The notes under the pieces: generated by a model
What the model was told of the DNA's origin: nothing
Databases searched by the model: none
The model's input: the letters and a program-made list of their open reading frames with translations, nothing else
Shown here: piece after piece, positions 10,788 to 20,947 of the stretch
Numbering within the stretch: the first letter of the stretch is position 1
How the letters are laid out: the number at the start of each line of letters is the position of its first letter
Position numbers and translations under genes: made by a program
Assembly (NCBI GenBank): GCA_001606155.1
Contig: LODT01000016.1
Span: 62,001 to 126,000, forward strand
Origin: Tieghemostelium lacteum
Taxonomy: Eukaryota; Evosea; Eumycetozoa; Dictyosteliales; Raperosteliaceae
Direction of reading: 5' to 3'
DNA: 64,000 nt

Positions 10788-12284
10788 ATGTGTACAGAAT
10801 TAAAAAGTTTAATAAATGATTTTGAATTATCGACGAATCCACTAAGAGATAATGAATTTCAGAAAATAAAATTCATTAGAATATGTTGGGTGGATCTAAA
10901 CAATAAAACTAGATGTAAAGCACCTTCCAAATCATATATTTTAGATAAAAGTAATGGTTTCGAATATGTTACTGTAACTAATAGTTGTATGTCATTTCCT
11001 ACACTTACGGATATGATTGTTAAAAATTCTCTACCTAGTGAGGATATTGGTGAAATTTGGTTGGTACCTGATTGGAAGACACTGGTTATACTCGATTATT
11101 TACCTGACACTGCTCAGGTGATGGCTTATTTTTATCAATCTAAAAAAGGTGTAATTGCACCTGCTTTATCGACAAGTGGTGGTCCTCAGAGTAGACTATC
11201 AAAATATGATCAATTAGTTCCTTTTTCATTAGACCCTAGAAATGTATTAAAGAGAGCAATGAATGATTTACAGGTGAATCATGGTCTTCAATTAAAAGGT
11301 TCTTTTGAAGAGGAATTCTATTTGTTTCCATTAAAACCTTGGTTGGAAGAAGGTATGTTAAAACCATTGGATTCTTCAGCTTTTGCATCAGTATACTCTT
11401 TAGATACCTATAATACTGTTTTATCAAAGATTACAAATGCACTTGAAGCAATGAATATTCCAATTGAACAAATTCTAAAAGAATCAGGACCTGGTCAATT
11501 TGAGATCACTATACCATATACCGATATATTGGTTGCTTGTGATAGACATAAGTTAATTCATCAAACTGTAAAAGCAGTTGCTTATCAGAATGGATTTATT
11601 GCATGTTTCCTTCCAAAAGTATTTGCAAATTCAGCTGGAAATGGATGTCATGCACATTTGTCATTGTGGAGAGATGGTAAGAATATAGTCCCAATAACTT
11701 CATCAACATATTCGTTCTATCCAGAATCAGGTTTCTCACAAGATTCATGTAGATTTGTTGCAGGTTTATTACATCATGCCAAATCATTAACAGCAATATT
11801 TAATCCATGTAATAATAGTTATCGTAGATTGACTCCTAATAGTTGGTCTGGTGGTTATATTGCTTGGGGTGTTGATAACAAAGAAGTATTCATTAGAATC
11901 CCATCATCACCATCAACAAGTGTAATTGGAAATACAAATTTTGAGGTTAAAACCATTGATCATTGTTCAAATCCATATTTGGTTATGGCATCTATCATTT
12001 ATGCTGGTATGCATGGAATGAATGATAGTTCAATACAATTACCTCCACTGACATCAAAGAACCCTGCAAATTTCACTGAAGAAGAAAAAAAGCAATATCT
12101 AATAGGATATCTACCATCTAATCTCACTGATTCACTTCAGTGTCTTGATTCGGATAGTTACCTAAAAGAAAATCTTGGACATGATATAATTAAATCATTT
12201 ATAACTGTAAAGAAATTTGATTTAGAATCAGTAAAAGGGTTAACATTAGATGATGAAATCAAAAAACTAATAGATATCTATTAA
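10788..12284 (+). CDS. Type-1 glutamine synthetase-like, copy A
   Basis: Single exon, 498 aa. Glutamine synthetases condense glutamate and ammonia to glutamine with ATP. Recognised from the N-terminal beta-grasp part (IRICWVDLNNKTRCK), GSFEEEFYLF (metal-binding Glu, about residue 172), GPGQFEI, GNGCHAHLSLW (the H-x-H segment) and NSYRRLTPNSW. The later canonical NRS..R arginine motif reads DNKEVFIRIP, so the first Arg is Lys. Length fits the class I (bacterial-type/lengsin/FluG-like) branch, called glnA1/glnA2 in Dictyostelium. It is the upstream member of a head-to-tail tandem pair, 134 bp from copy B, with long stretches of identical nucleotides. Confidence 0.9.
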   Translation: MCTELKSLINDFELSTNPLRDNEFQKIKFIRICWVDLNNKTRCKAPSKSYILDKSNGFEYVTVTNSCMSFPTLTDMIVKNSLPSEDIGEIWLVPDWKTLVILDYLPDTAQVMAYFYQSKKGVIAPALSTSGGPQSRLSKYDQLVPFSLDPRNVLKRAMNDLQVNHGLQLKGSFEEEFYLFPLKPWLEEGMLKPLDSSAFASVYSLDTYNTVLSKITNALEAMNIPIEQILKESGPGQFEITIPYTDILVACDRHKLIHQTVKAVAYQNGFIACFLPKVFANSAGNGCHAHLSLWRDGKNIVPITSSTYSFYPESGFSQDSCRFVAGLLHHAKSLTAIFNPCNNSYRRLTPNSWSGGYIAWGVDNKEVFIRIPSSPSTSVIGNTNFEVKTIDHCSNPYLVMASIIYAGMHGMNDSSIQLPPLTSKNPANFTEEEKKQYLIGYLPSNLTDSLQCLDSDSYLKENLGHDIIKSFITVKKFDLESVKGLTLDDEIKKLIDIY

Positions 12285-12418
12285 TAATAAAATTTGTTTA
12301 ATGAGTAATTAATAATTTTTTTTTTAAAGATATATCCCCCATTTCAATATAAAATACATTATTTTTGATTATAAATAAAAAAATAAATTATTTTAAAATA
12401 TATATAATTATATTAATA

Positions 12419-13888
12419 ATGCATACCCAAAATAAAACAATAATAATTAATGAAATGGATTATCAAAAATTGGAAAATATAAAATTCATTAGAATATGTT
12501 GGGTGGACCTAAACAATAAAATCAGATGTAAAGCATCATCAAAATCCTATATATTAGATAAAAATGATGATTTTCAATGTATTGTAATTGGTAATTATTC
12601 AATGTCACTACCTACCATTAATGAACATTTAATTCCTGATATAATACCAAACAATGAAATTGGTGCAATTTGGGTAGTACCTGATTGGAAGACTCTTGTT
12701 AAACTTGATTATTTGAAAGATACCGCTCAAGTGATGGCATACTGTTACCAATCCATAAAAGGTGATGCTGATGGTGTATCTATTGATACTCTACAAACAA
12801 TTGATAGAATGATTCCATTTTCATTGGATCCTAGAGGTGTATTAAAGAGAGCAATGAATGATTTACAGGTGAATCATGGTCTTCAATTAAAAGGTTCTTT
12901 TGAAGAGGAATTCTATTTGTTTCCATTAAAACCTTGGTTGGAAGAAGGTATGTTGAAGCCTTTGGATTTTACAGCTTTTGCTTCTGTGAATTCTTTAGAC
13001 CTCTACCATTCTGTTTTATCAAAGATTACAAATGCACTTGAAGCAATGAATATTCCAATTGAACAAGTCTTAAAGGAAGCAGGGCCTGGTCAATTTGAGA
13101 TCACTATACCTTATACCGATATATTGGTTGCTTGTGATAGACATAAGTTAATTCATCAAACTGTAAAAGCAGTTGCTTATCAGAATGGATTTATTGCATG
13201 TTTCCTTCCAAAAGTATTTGCAAATAAAGCTGGAAATGGATGTCATGCACATTTGTCATTGTGGAGAGATGGTAAGAATATAGTCCCAATAACTTCATCA
13301 ACTGGTACAACATCTCCACTCTATCCAGAATCAGGTTTCTCACAAGAATCATGTAGATTTGTTGCAGGTTTATTACATCATGCCAAATCATTAACAGCAA
13401 TATTTAATCCATGTAATAATAGTTATCGTAGATTGACTCCTAATAGTTGGTCTGGTGGTGATATAGCTTGGGGTGTTGATAACAAAGAGGTTTTCATTAG
13501 AATTCCATCATCACCATCAACAAATACCAAGGGAAACACAAATTTTGAGGTTAAAACCATTGATCATTGTTCAAATCCATATTTGGTTATGGCATCTATC
13601 ATTTATGCTGGTATGCATGGAATGAATGATAGTTCAATACAATTACCTCCTTTGACATCAAAAGTTCCAAAATTCTTTACTGAAGAAGAGAAGAAGAAGT
13701 ATATAATAGGATATCTTCCATCTAATCTAACAGAAGCACTAGAATGTCTTGATTCTGATGACTATCTAAAAGAAAATCTAGGGGCTGATATAATAAATTC
13801 CTTTATAACTGTAAAGAAAATTGATATAGAAGATACAAAAAATTTATCTCTACATGAAGAAGTTAAAAAACTAATAGATCTATATTAA
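12419..13888 (+). CDS. Type-1 glutamine synthetase-like, copy B
   Basis: Single exon, 489 aa from ATG at 12419 (in-frame non-ATG sequence upstream is not used). Same motifs as copy A: FEEEFYLF, GPGQFEI, GNGCHAHLSLW, NSYRRLTPNSWSGG, and again DNKEVFIRIP. The N-terminal 130 residues and the C-terminal 60 differ clearly from copy A, while the catalytic core is nearly identical at DNA level, pointing to gene conversion or recent duplication with patchy change. Both copies keep all motifs, so neither looks dead. Substrate could be glutamate or another amino acid, since class I relatives vary. Confidence 0.9.
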   Translation: MHTQNKTIIINEMDYQKLENIKFIRICWVDLNNKIRCKASSKSYILDKNDDFQCIVIGNYSMSLPTINEHLIPDIIPNNEIGAIWVVPDWKTLVKLDYLKDTAQVMAYCYQSIKGDADGVSIDTLQTIDRMIPFSLDPRGVLKRAMNDLQVNHGLQLKGSFEEEFYLFPLKPWLEEGMLKPLDFTAFASVNSLDLYHSVLSKITNALEAMNIPIEQVLKEAGPGQFEITIPYTDILVACDRHKLIHQTVKAVAYQNGFIACFLPKVFANKAGNGCHAHLSLWRDGKNIVPITSSTGTTSPLYPESGFSQESCRFVAGLLHHAKSLTAIFNPCNNSYRRLTPNSWSGGDIAWGVDNKEVFIRIPSSPSTNTKGNTNFEVKTIDHCSNPYLVMASIIYAGMHGMNDSSIQLPPLTSKVPKFFTEEEKKKYIIGYLPSNLTEALECLDSDDYLKENLGADIINSFITVKKIDIEDTKNLSLHEEVKKLIDLY

Positions 13889-14023
13889 TTAATAAATATA
13901 TCAGAGATTATCTGGACTTTTAAAAGTTTTTATCTGGTATTGGTGTTTGAAATAGAACTTCTAAATTTTATTTTATTTTTTTTTTGATTTTTTTTTCATT
14001 TTATAAAATTACAGGTGAATAAA

Positions 14024-14242
14024 ATGACATTAGATAATATGAAATTAGGACATGCTTCTGAAGTACTCAAAAGCAACCTTAACAGAGGTGGTCTTATGAA
14101 AATTGTAGATGCTTATCACTCAAGATACTTCAAAACTGGATCATTTGGTGTTATTGTTCATACTATTGTTGGTTTATCTCTATTCTCATTTATTATTAGA
14201 CATGAGAAGATTGAACACCACAAAACTCAACCATACCATTAA
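14024..14242 (+). CDS. Small mitochondrial protein, ATP synthase subunit f-like
   Basis: 72 aa from ATG at 14024. It has a soluble N-terminus (KLGHASEVLKSNLNRGG), then YHSRYFKTGSFG, one transmembrane helix (VIVHTIVGLSLFSFII) and a short basic tail RHEKIEHHKTQPYH. The order 'Y..Y..K.GS..G - helix - H/K-rich - YH end' resembles animal and fungal F1Fo-ATP synthase subunit f, which sits in the Fo stalk of the mitochondrial inner membrane. Similarity is by eye and short, so this is tentative. The sequence ATTACAG just before the start could be a 5' UTR splice acceptor. Confidence 0.5.
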   Translation: MTLDNMKLGHASEVLKSNLNRGGLMKIVDAYHSRYFKTGSFGVIVHTIVGLSLFSFIIRHEKIEHHKTQPYH

Positions 14243-14709
14243 AATAGATATAATAATAGTAATTACCAACTTTTTTTTTTACTCGAATGTAAATTATTAC
14301 CACACACCAAAGCACCAATATTATTAATAATGATGACTAAACAGCATACTAATATATGCATAACTTTTAGTTTAATAGTACAATAAAAAAAAAGTCTAAA
14401 TGTAAATGGGATAAAAATCAATAAATTATACAATAGAAAGAGATATTTAAAGTATCAACAATATACACCTAGGTCTTTCATTTTTAGGTTGAACTCATAA
14501 AAAAAAAAGAGTTATTAATAGTTTATTCAATTGGTATCCTTAGGAGTATATTAATTAAAATTCAAACATAGCACTTGTATTGAATATAGGTCCTAATTCT
14601 TAAAGTTCATACACATCCCCTCATATTCTTAAGATTAAAACGACGCCGTTTTTAGGCTTTAATTTTTTTTGATTGATTTATTTTTTTTTTAAATTGGGAA
14701 CAGAAGAGG
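14243..14709. other. Intergenic, nothing recognised
   Basis: About 470 bp of AT-rich sequence. A slightly GC-richer 14-base island (AAACGACGCCGTTT, an imperfect inverted repeat, 14638-14652) lies 60 bp upstream of the DRAM-like start and could be a regulatory site. No coding frame or RNA gene seen. Confidence 0.4.
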
Positions 14710-15703
14710 ATGACTACACTAAAACCAAAATTACTCTTGTGGACAATATGTATCCTACCAACTGTAACATTAATTACTACATATACAATTACAGAGAAAT
14801 TGGGGCATACCAATATGAAAATACCATTCATTTCCTCTAGTATCAATCAGGCACCTGAATCTTGTATTGGTACATTGGGGTTGTCCATCACCTCTTTTAT
14901 AATGGTTTTGGTGACATTTATCAAATATCTTATTACAAAATTCAATATAGATAATGATCCATACACAGGTAGTCTACGTGACAATACCTCACATATTGAA
15001 CAAAAGAGACACAGATTGAATATCTTGAGTATTTCAATTGGAATTCTATCGGCATTTGGTATGTTAGGTGTAGCTTCTTTTCAGTACAGAAACGCAGGTA
15101 TTGTACATTTAATTTTTGCAAGTAAGTATTAGGAAACACATCACCCAGGGTTTAACTCATTATAACTGCAAATCAACACATTACAATTACAAAAAAAAAA
15201 CAAATATCTAAAAAACAGATATTTAAAAAAAAATACTTTTTAAATAATACAAATATTAATAGAATGAATCTTAATCTTATAATTATTATAACTTAGCAAT
15301 GTTTTTCTTGGGTGGAGTATCCTACATGATAGTACAAACTTATTTAGATTCCATATTGGCACTTGAAAGAAAAGTACTTATATGTAGAAAAATTATGACT
15401 GTTGCATCCATATTTTTATTCTTCCCTTGTAGGTATTGGATATAATCAAATTGAATGAATGTAGTGGAATATTTCTAACACTGATTATTAATATTAATTT
15501 TTATAGATTTAATATTACAATTTGTTAATGGAGAATACAGATCAACATTTCAAAATGTTTCAGCAGTATTTGAAATCTCATCAGCTTTAACATTATTCTT
15601 ATATTTTATAACATATTTTTATGAATTTTCTCAATTGAAATTACATATTGATTTTACCTATCCACAATCAACATCTAGAGTACCTTCATATAATCCAAAT
15701 TAA
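14710..15703 (+). CDS. DRAM/Frag1/Sfk1-family membrane protein
   Basis: Three exons, 14710-15121, 15297-15428 and 15507-15703, 246 aa. Six hydrophobic helices. The family is suggested by a first helix followed by a lumenal loop with PFISSSINQAPES, then by GILSAFGMLGVASFQY..AGIVH in helix 4 and VFEISSALTLFLYFITYFYEFSQ at the end. DRAM proteins sit in lysosomal membranes and promote autophagy; Sfk1/Frag1 relatives affect GPI-anchor and lipid handling. Which branch this belongs to cannot be decided. The donor of intron 2 (GTAGGT) was chosen because the alternative four bases later leads straight to a stop. Confidence 0.8.
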
Positions 15704-15826
15704 AATTTAATTATTGGTATAACTTATGAATGAAATAGATAATAAATTTGGATAGACTCCATTTGATTATCAAAAAACAAAAGTAATTTAATATTATTTA
15801 TTTATTTAATTTCTAAAGGCGGTTGT

Positions 15827-16979
15827 TTACTCAGAGTAATAGTTTTCAATGGTAACTTTAGAGAATTCAGCAAAATTCATGCCAGATTTATATTGACCTA
15901 CTGCACAGTTTTCTTTACCTACTGGAGTATTTAAGACAACATCAACATTTGGTTGCATAAATACAGCAAAAGTTGTACGAGATACATGTTGAGATTCTGG
16001 ATATTTGATAGCTTGTACAGCATGTGGAGTGGCTCTGAGGAGACCACCAGTTTGAATTTGTGAACATTCACCAATTTGGAATGCAATGCAATCTTTTGGA
16101 ATGATGACTTTAACTTCTTTGTCATCTCTTGATTTTGCGTAGAGACCTGCAGCAGTATCAGGACATGGTACATCAGAGTCTTTAACTACTTTATCAGAGT
16201 CCTTCATGTTAAAGTACATTGCTGGACAGAGACCAGTAAGTGATGAGTGATCATTGTGCCATCCACACCATGAATCTCTGGAACGTTCAGTTTGATCTTC
16301 GTTAATTGGGAAATAGTATAAAAGACGTGCTTTACAAGTCTTTGATTCCTTGATTATAGTTTGAAGAGTACCGTCTTTGTAGGCATCACCCAACTGTTTC
16401 TTGACATAGCTATCACATTGTTTACTAACAAGTTCACCAACGCTGACAACCAATTGACCAAGTTCCATGAACCCTCCACGGAGTTCTGGGAAATCTTCAA
16501 CAGGCCATATATTTGGGTGACATGATTCTGGGAAACGTTCAATCATATCCTTATCTGAAAAAGGTTCATCATATTGTGGATTATTGTAATATGATCCTTT
16601 ATATTCATCAAATACACCTGGTCTGAGAATTTCCTTTCCATGTGACCAACCAAATGAATAATTACTCTTTTTATGAACAGTTTTCTCTTTGATCTCATCA
16701 GAAAGTGATGAATATTGTGGTCCCATATTTAATAGTTTCTCTCTGAGTTCTACAAATTTTGGAACCCCTTTGACTACTAATAATCCTAATCCATAGAATC
16801 CATAAGCTGCCTCAATAGAATCTCCTAAATCCTTATTATTAATTAAATCTTCAAAGTTTAATACTACAACTCCATCTTTAGTTTTTTCAATATTTGAACT
16901 CTATATTTAAATTTATTCAAAATCATTAATATCTAAAAAAATTTAATATTAAAATGTATGATAATCATATTCATACCAT
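15827..16979 (-). CDS. Isopenicillin N synthase-like 2OG/Fe(II) oxygenase
   Basis: Exon 1 is only the start codon (16977-16979); a 76-bp intron (16901-16976) follows at once and exon 2 is 15827-16900; 358 aa. The frame runs open from the acceptor (SSNIEKTKDGVVVLNF), well upstream of the first internal Met at 16726. Double-stranded beta-helix oxygenase of the IPNS/plant 2OG family: the iron site is H-x-D in GWHNDHSSLTG (about residues 216-218) and a distal His in RATPHAV (about 294), with the following Arg (SRTTFAVF, about 308) fitting the oxoglutarate carboxylate. It probably oxidises a small molecule in the cytosol; substrate unknown. Confidence 0.85.
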
Positions 16980-17176
16980 TTTTATATGTAATTATTATAT
17001 TTGGTTGTTTGATTCGTTTAATCAAAACCCCTATAAAAAATAAAAAAAAATAAAAATCAAAATTTGAAGATATTTTTTAATGAAATTTCATTCACATTTT
17101 ACATTATTGATTTGGAATGGAAAGGAATCAATGGAAGTGTGTTTGAGAGTACTTTTTTTTATTTTTAAACAAAGAT

Positions 17177-20100
17177 CTAAATGGATTTAAAAGTGAAATT
17201 ATTATAATTTTTAAATTTACCAGTGTTGATTTGTTGATAATTTGGTAGTATTGGAAATAGAGGTGTTTTGTCAGATGTCAAGTGAACTGTGTTTATACTA
17301 GTTGAAAGATTAAATGTATCAAAGATATACTGAATGGTATCTACTATATCTTTTGACATTGTCTTAAATTTACATTTTTCATATATTGTGTAACTCAATA
17401 CCACTTTAACCTTTTTAAGAGTGGTATTTTTTTTAATGTCACTTCGCACCAATCTTAATTGTGTTTTACAATCCATTATATCACCTTCTATTGCCAATTT
17501 CTTTACGGTTTTACATTGTAATAGTAGATTTAGGGTATTTAAGGGTTTCTCTTTAAGACATAAATATACTTTATGTAAATGTAAAAATCTATCAACATTG
17601 ATAGTTTGAATATCAATAGGATGATTAGATTCATTGGTAAATGGTTCATCATTATATATTTTGACTAGATCAGAAACCTCAAAAATATTAGTGTTGTGTG
17701 GGTAATTAATTGTAGAGATAACTGACAAACTCAACCAATATGGATTATCATTGATAGGTTTGGAAGATTTGAAATGTGATCGAATATCAATGATCAGTCT
17801 ATGGATATCAGGTTCATATTGGGTTGTCCATGTACCAATGCGCAGTGTAGTGAGTTTGCATTGATTCTCTTTCATTGACATTAGAAATTGTTTGAGAAAC
17901 TCAATTGACTCTTTAAGAAAATTTGGTGATTCTGAGAAATCAAAAGCGAGTTCTTCCAAATTACTTTGAGCAGCATTCAATATTCTGGTAAAGCTATGAT
18001 AATATTCATGAGATGAAACAGATATGGATTTTAGTGAACTTAGATAATGGATATCAATTGGTGCGTCAGAATCTATATATAATGTCTCTATACTACTTTG
18101 AAAGCGTTTATGTACCAATGATAAATCGGAAGTCATCATATAAGCAACACCAAACTTAAACAAGTGATAGCTATCCTCTGGTTTATCTATAGATGCCAAG
18201 TCTCCAGTGAATGCATAGTACTTTAAATCGATGGGTTGTAAAGATACTAGTTTGGATGCCAAGTTAAAGAGTTTTCGACAAGTAAGTGCCATGTTGAAAA
18301 GTGATATAGAGTCATTACACAATCCCATTATATGGAAATATATATAGTCACTTAGCAGTGGAATTGCTTTTACTCTCTCTTGTAGATGTTCTTTTGACTC
18401 TGGTATCTGTGAATACAGACATTCCATTTGTAAAGCTTTAATCTCCAATTGCATATCACTGTCAATTAATCTGTTTATATGTGTTTGAACAGAAGAATTA
18501 GACATTACAATTTCAGGGGACTTGAATAGTAAATATTGGAATAACAGTCTAGGTAGATATTCAATGGTATAGTCTAGAAATTGGTTTAGTAATTCACCAT
18601 TATTTTGGTTTAGAAAGTCCATTAAAATTAACTTTGTTTGAAATAGTGTCAAAGCTCCACTATTTAAGGTATAAAGTAGGATAGGTTTGAGAATATCCTT
18701 GTCTTTTAACTTTAGTGCTATTTGTATGAGTACATAGTACCCTGTATACATACAAACATCCCTATCTGTTTCCATGCACATATCTTTATTTTCTTGACAG
18801 TACTGAAAAAATGATTCGCCAAACAACACCAAATAATCATCACTCGTCCATACTTCAGTATCAGATTCCGGTGACAACTGATTATACACAAATATTTCAA
18901 AGGCCTCATAAGAGGGGTCCTGTTGATTTGCTAATTTGAAACTGTCAGCTAGACATGTGGATAAGTTATCTATACTCTCAAAATATAGTCTCTTGGTACA
19001 CCCGTCAATATAATATTGATTATGTAGATGGTGATAGATATCCATAATAATCTTACCCAAAAAAGACATTGTCATTACATTTGAAGGTGCTATTCGTATC
19101 AACTCTAGCATCAACATGTATTCTCTTTTACCTTCTAGTCGCATAGTAGTCATAAGCATCTTTAGTAGATCCAATTTCAGATTTCTATCAATATGATATT
19201 GGAATTGCTTGAAATCATGTTGATGGTTCCGAGACAAGTAACTATAGATTTTCAGTAATGGCACCATCTTTATATTCCAAGCATTTTGTTTGTTTACAAA
19301 ATATTCTTGAATATTCTGATAGAAAATGACTACAATTTCAGGTGGACACGCTTGAAATATCTCCAATAATTCAAGGTATTCCAAGTTTTCAAGATTATGT
19401 ATTACCATTTTCAAAAGATCTAAATTTCCACTCAACTTGTACAGTTCCCACAGAAAATGAGAAAGTTGGGGGTAATCACACTTTTTTTCAGCTATTTTTG
19501 GTTTTTCAAGTTTTTCAACAATGTTATTGACAATGTTATTCAATTGAAAAGTTGAGAGTCTCGAGTGCCAACTTTTAACCAATACTGCTATGATTTTTAT
19601 AAGTCTTGTATACTGATCCAGTTTACCAATTGCCCAATTTATATGCTCTAAAAAGATGTTTTGCATTTTTGAAACATTAGAACATATCAGATGATCAAGT
19701 TCATCTTGACACTTTTCACCATTGAATATCAGTGTGTATATTTCTTCAAACTGTACCTGATTAAAATACTTTGAATATATTTTCAGAGTCTTACTGAAAT
19801 CCGAAGGATGTTCTCTGATTAACGAATACAATACACCATTTTCAATCTGATTCTGTATAATAGTGGAATCATATGAAAAACCATTAATAAATCTATCAAT
19901 AATGTGATTGTCACCTCCTTGTTGTTTGTATTCCATCAAACAATTCCACAAAGACTTTTCAAAATACTTTGATTGTTCATCACCAAACAATGACCTAAAT
20001 TCATAGATTTCATTAAACTTTTGTGATTTCAATTTAATGTGATTCTGTGATATTATTCTAGGAACTATCTTTACAATACTATCCAATATCACATTCCAAT

Positions 20101-20824
20101 TCATTTGTTCTTTGTTCTCTTTAAACAATGAGATTTGTAAATTTATAAATCTAAAATAGTGATCAATCAATCTATCATCTAAATGGTCACTTGTAAATAC
20201 CAGTTCCGAAATCTCCTTATAAAACTCTGCTGATCTAATCATAAACTTGCCCAACTTCAAAAGTTGTAGAATTTCATATGCTTTATCATTTAATTCATTC
20301 AATTTAAACGATACCTAAGATTTATGAGATTTATGTGTGAATTAGTGAGAGTATGTGTATCTATTGAATATAAGTCTTATAAGTACTTTTAGAAATAGTA
20401 GATACAAATCAATAAAATCATATTTTGACATTGTACAGTCAGTTAAATGTGATAATGCTAATGTTCTAACACGATGATTGTGATGTTGAATACCAAAGGT
20501 AAGGTACTGGGAGAGTAGTGATGTTGAAAAATGTATAATATCATCATGTTTTGATGTCAATTGAAATATAACAACATGACAATTAACATCTTTAGATTGA
20601 ATACATTTTATCAAGTACTCTTCAAACCCAGAGCGTGTCTTCATTAGTGTTTTGATAAAGAGTTTACAAATGTGATAGGATTGTGGAACACTTTCGAGTC
20701 TTTTTAATTTCTCAAAAAATACCTCTTCCCAAAGACAATGATCGAGATGTTTAGTCTGTTTAAACTCTATTATAGACTTATCAAAGTATTGTTCATATTG
20801 ACTTTTATCTATATGCAACTCCAT
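17177..20824 (-). CDS. Large helical-repeat/F-box-like/LRR-like protein
   Basis: Exons 20387-20824 and 17177-20314, joined in phase 0 over a 72-bp intron, 1191 aa. The first 780 residues look like irregular HEAT/ARM-type helices (for example HNHRVRTLALSHL). Around residue 800 there is an F-box-like segment (SDYIYFHIMGLCNDSISLFNMALTCRKLFN), followed by leucine-rich, LRR-like strands to the C-terminus. F-box proteins recruit substrates to SCF ubiquitin ligases; the role here is inferred and the target unknown. Start codons of this gene and the next F-box gene lie 124 bp apart and divergent. Confidence 0.75.
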
Positions 20825-20947
20825 ATTTTCCGAATTCGATCCAATTTTTCAAAATAGAAAAAAACTATTGAGCCAAAAATTGTGATCATTAATTTTCGAT
20901 GTGGTTTATTAAAATATCTTTATAAGGAATTCAAAACAATGGATTAA

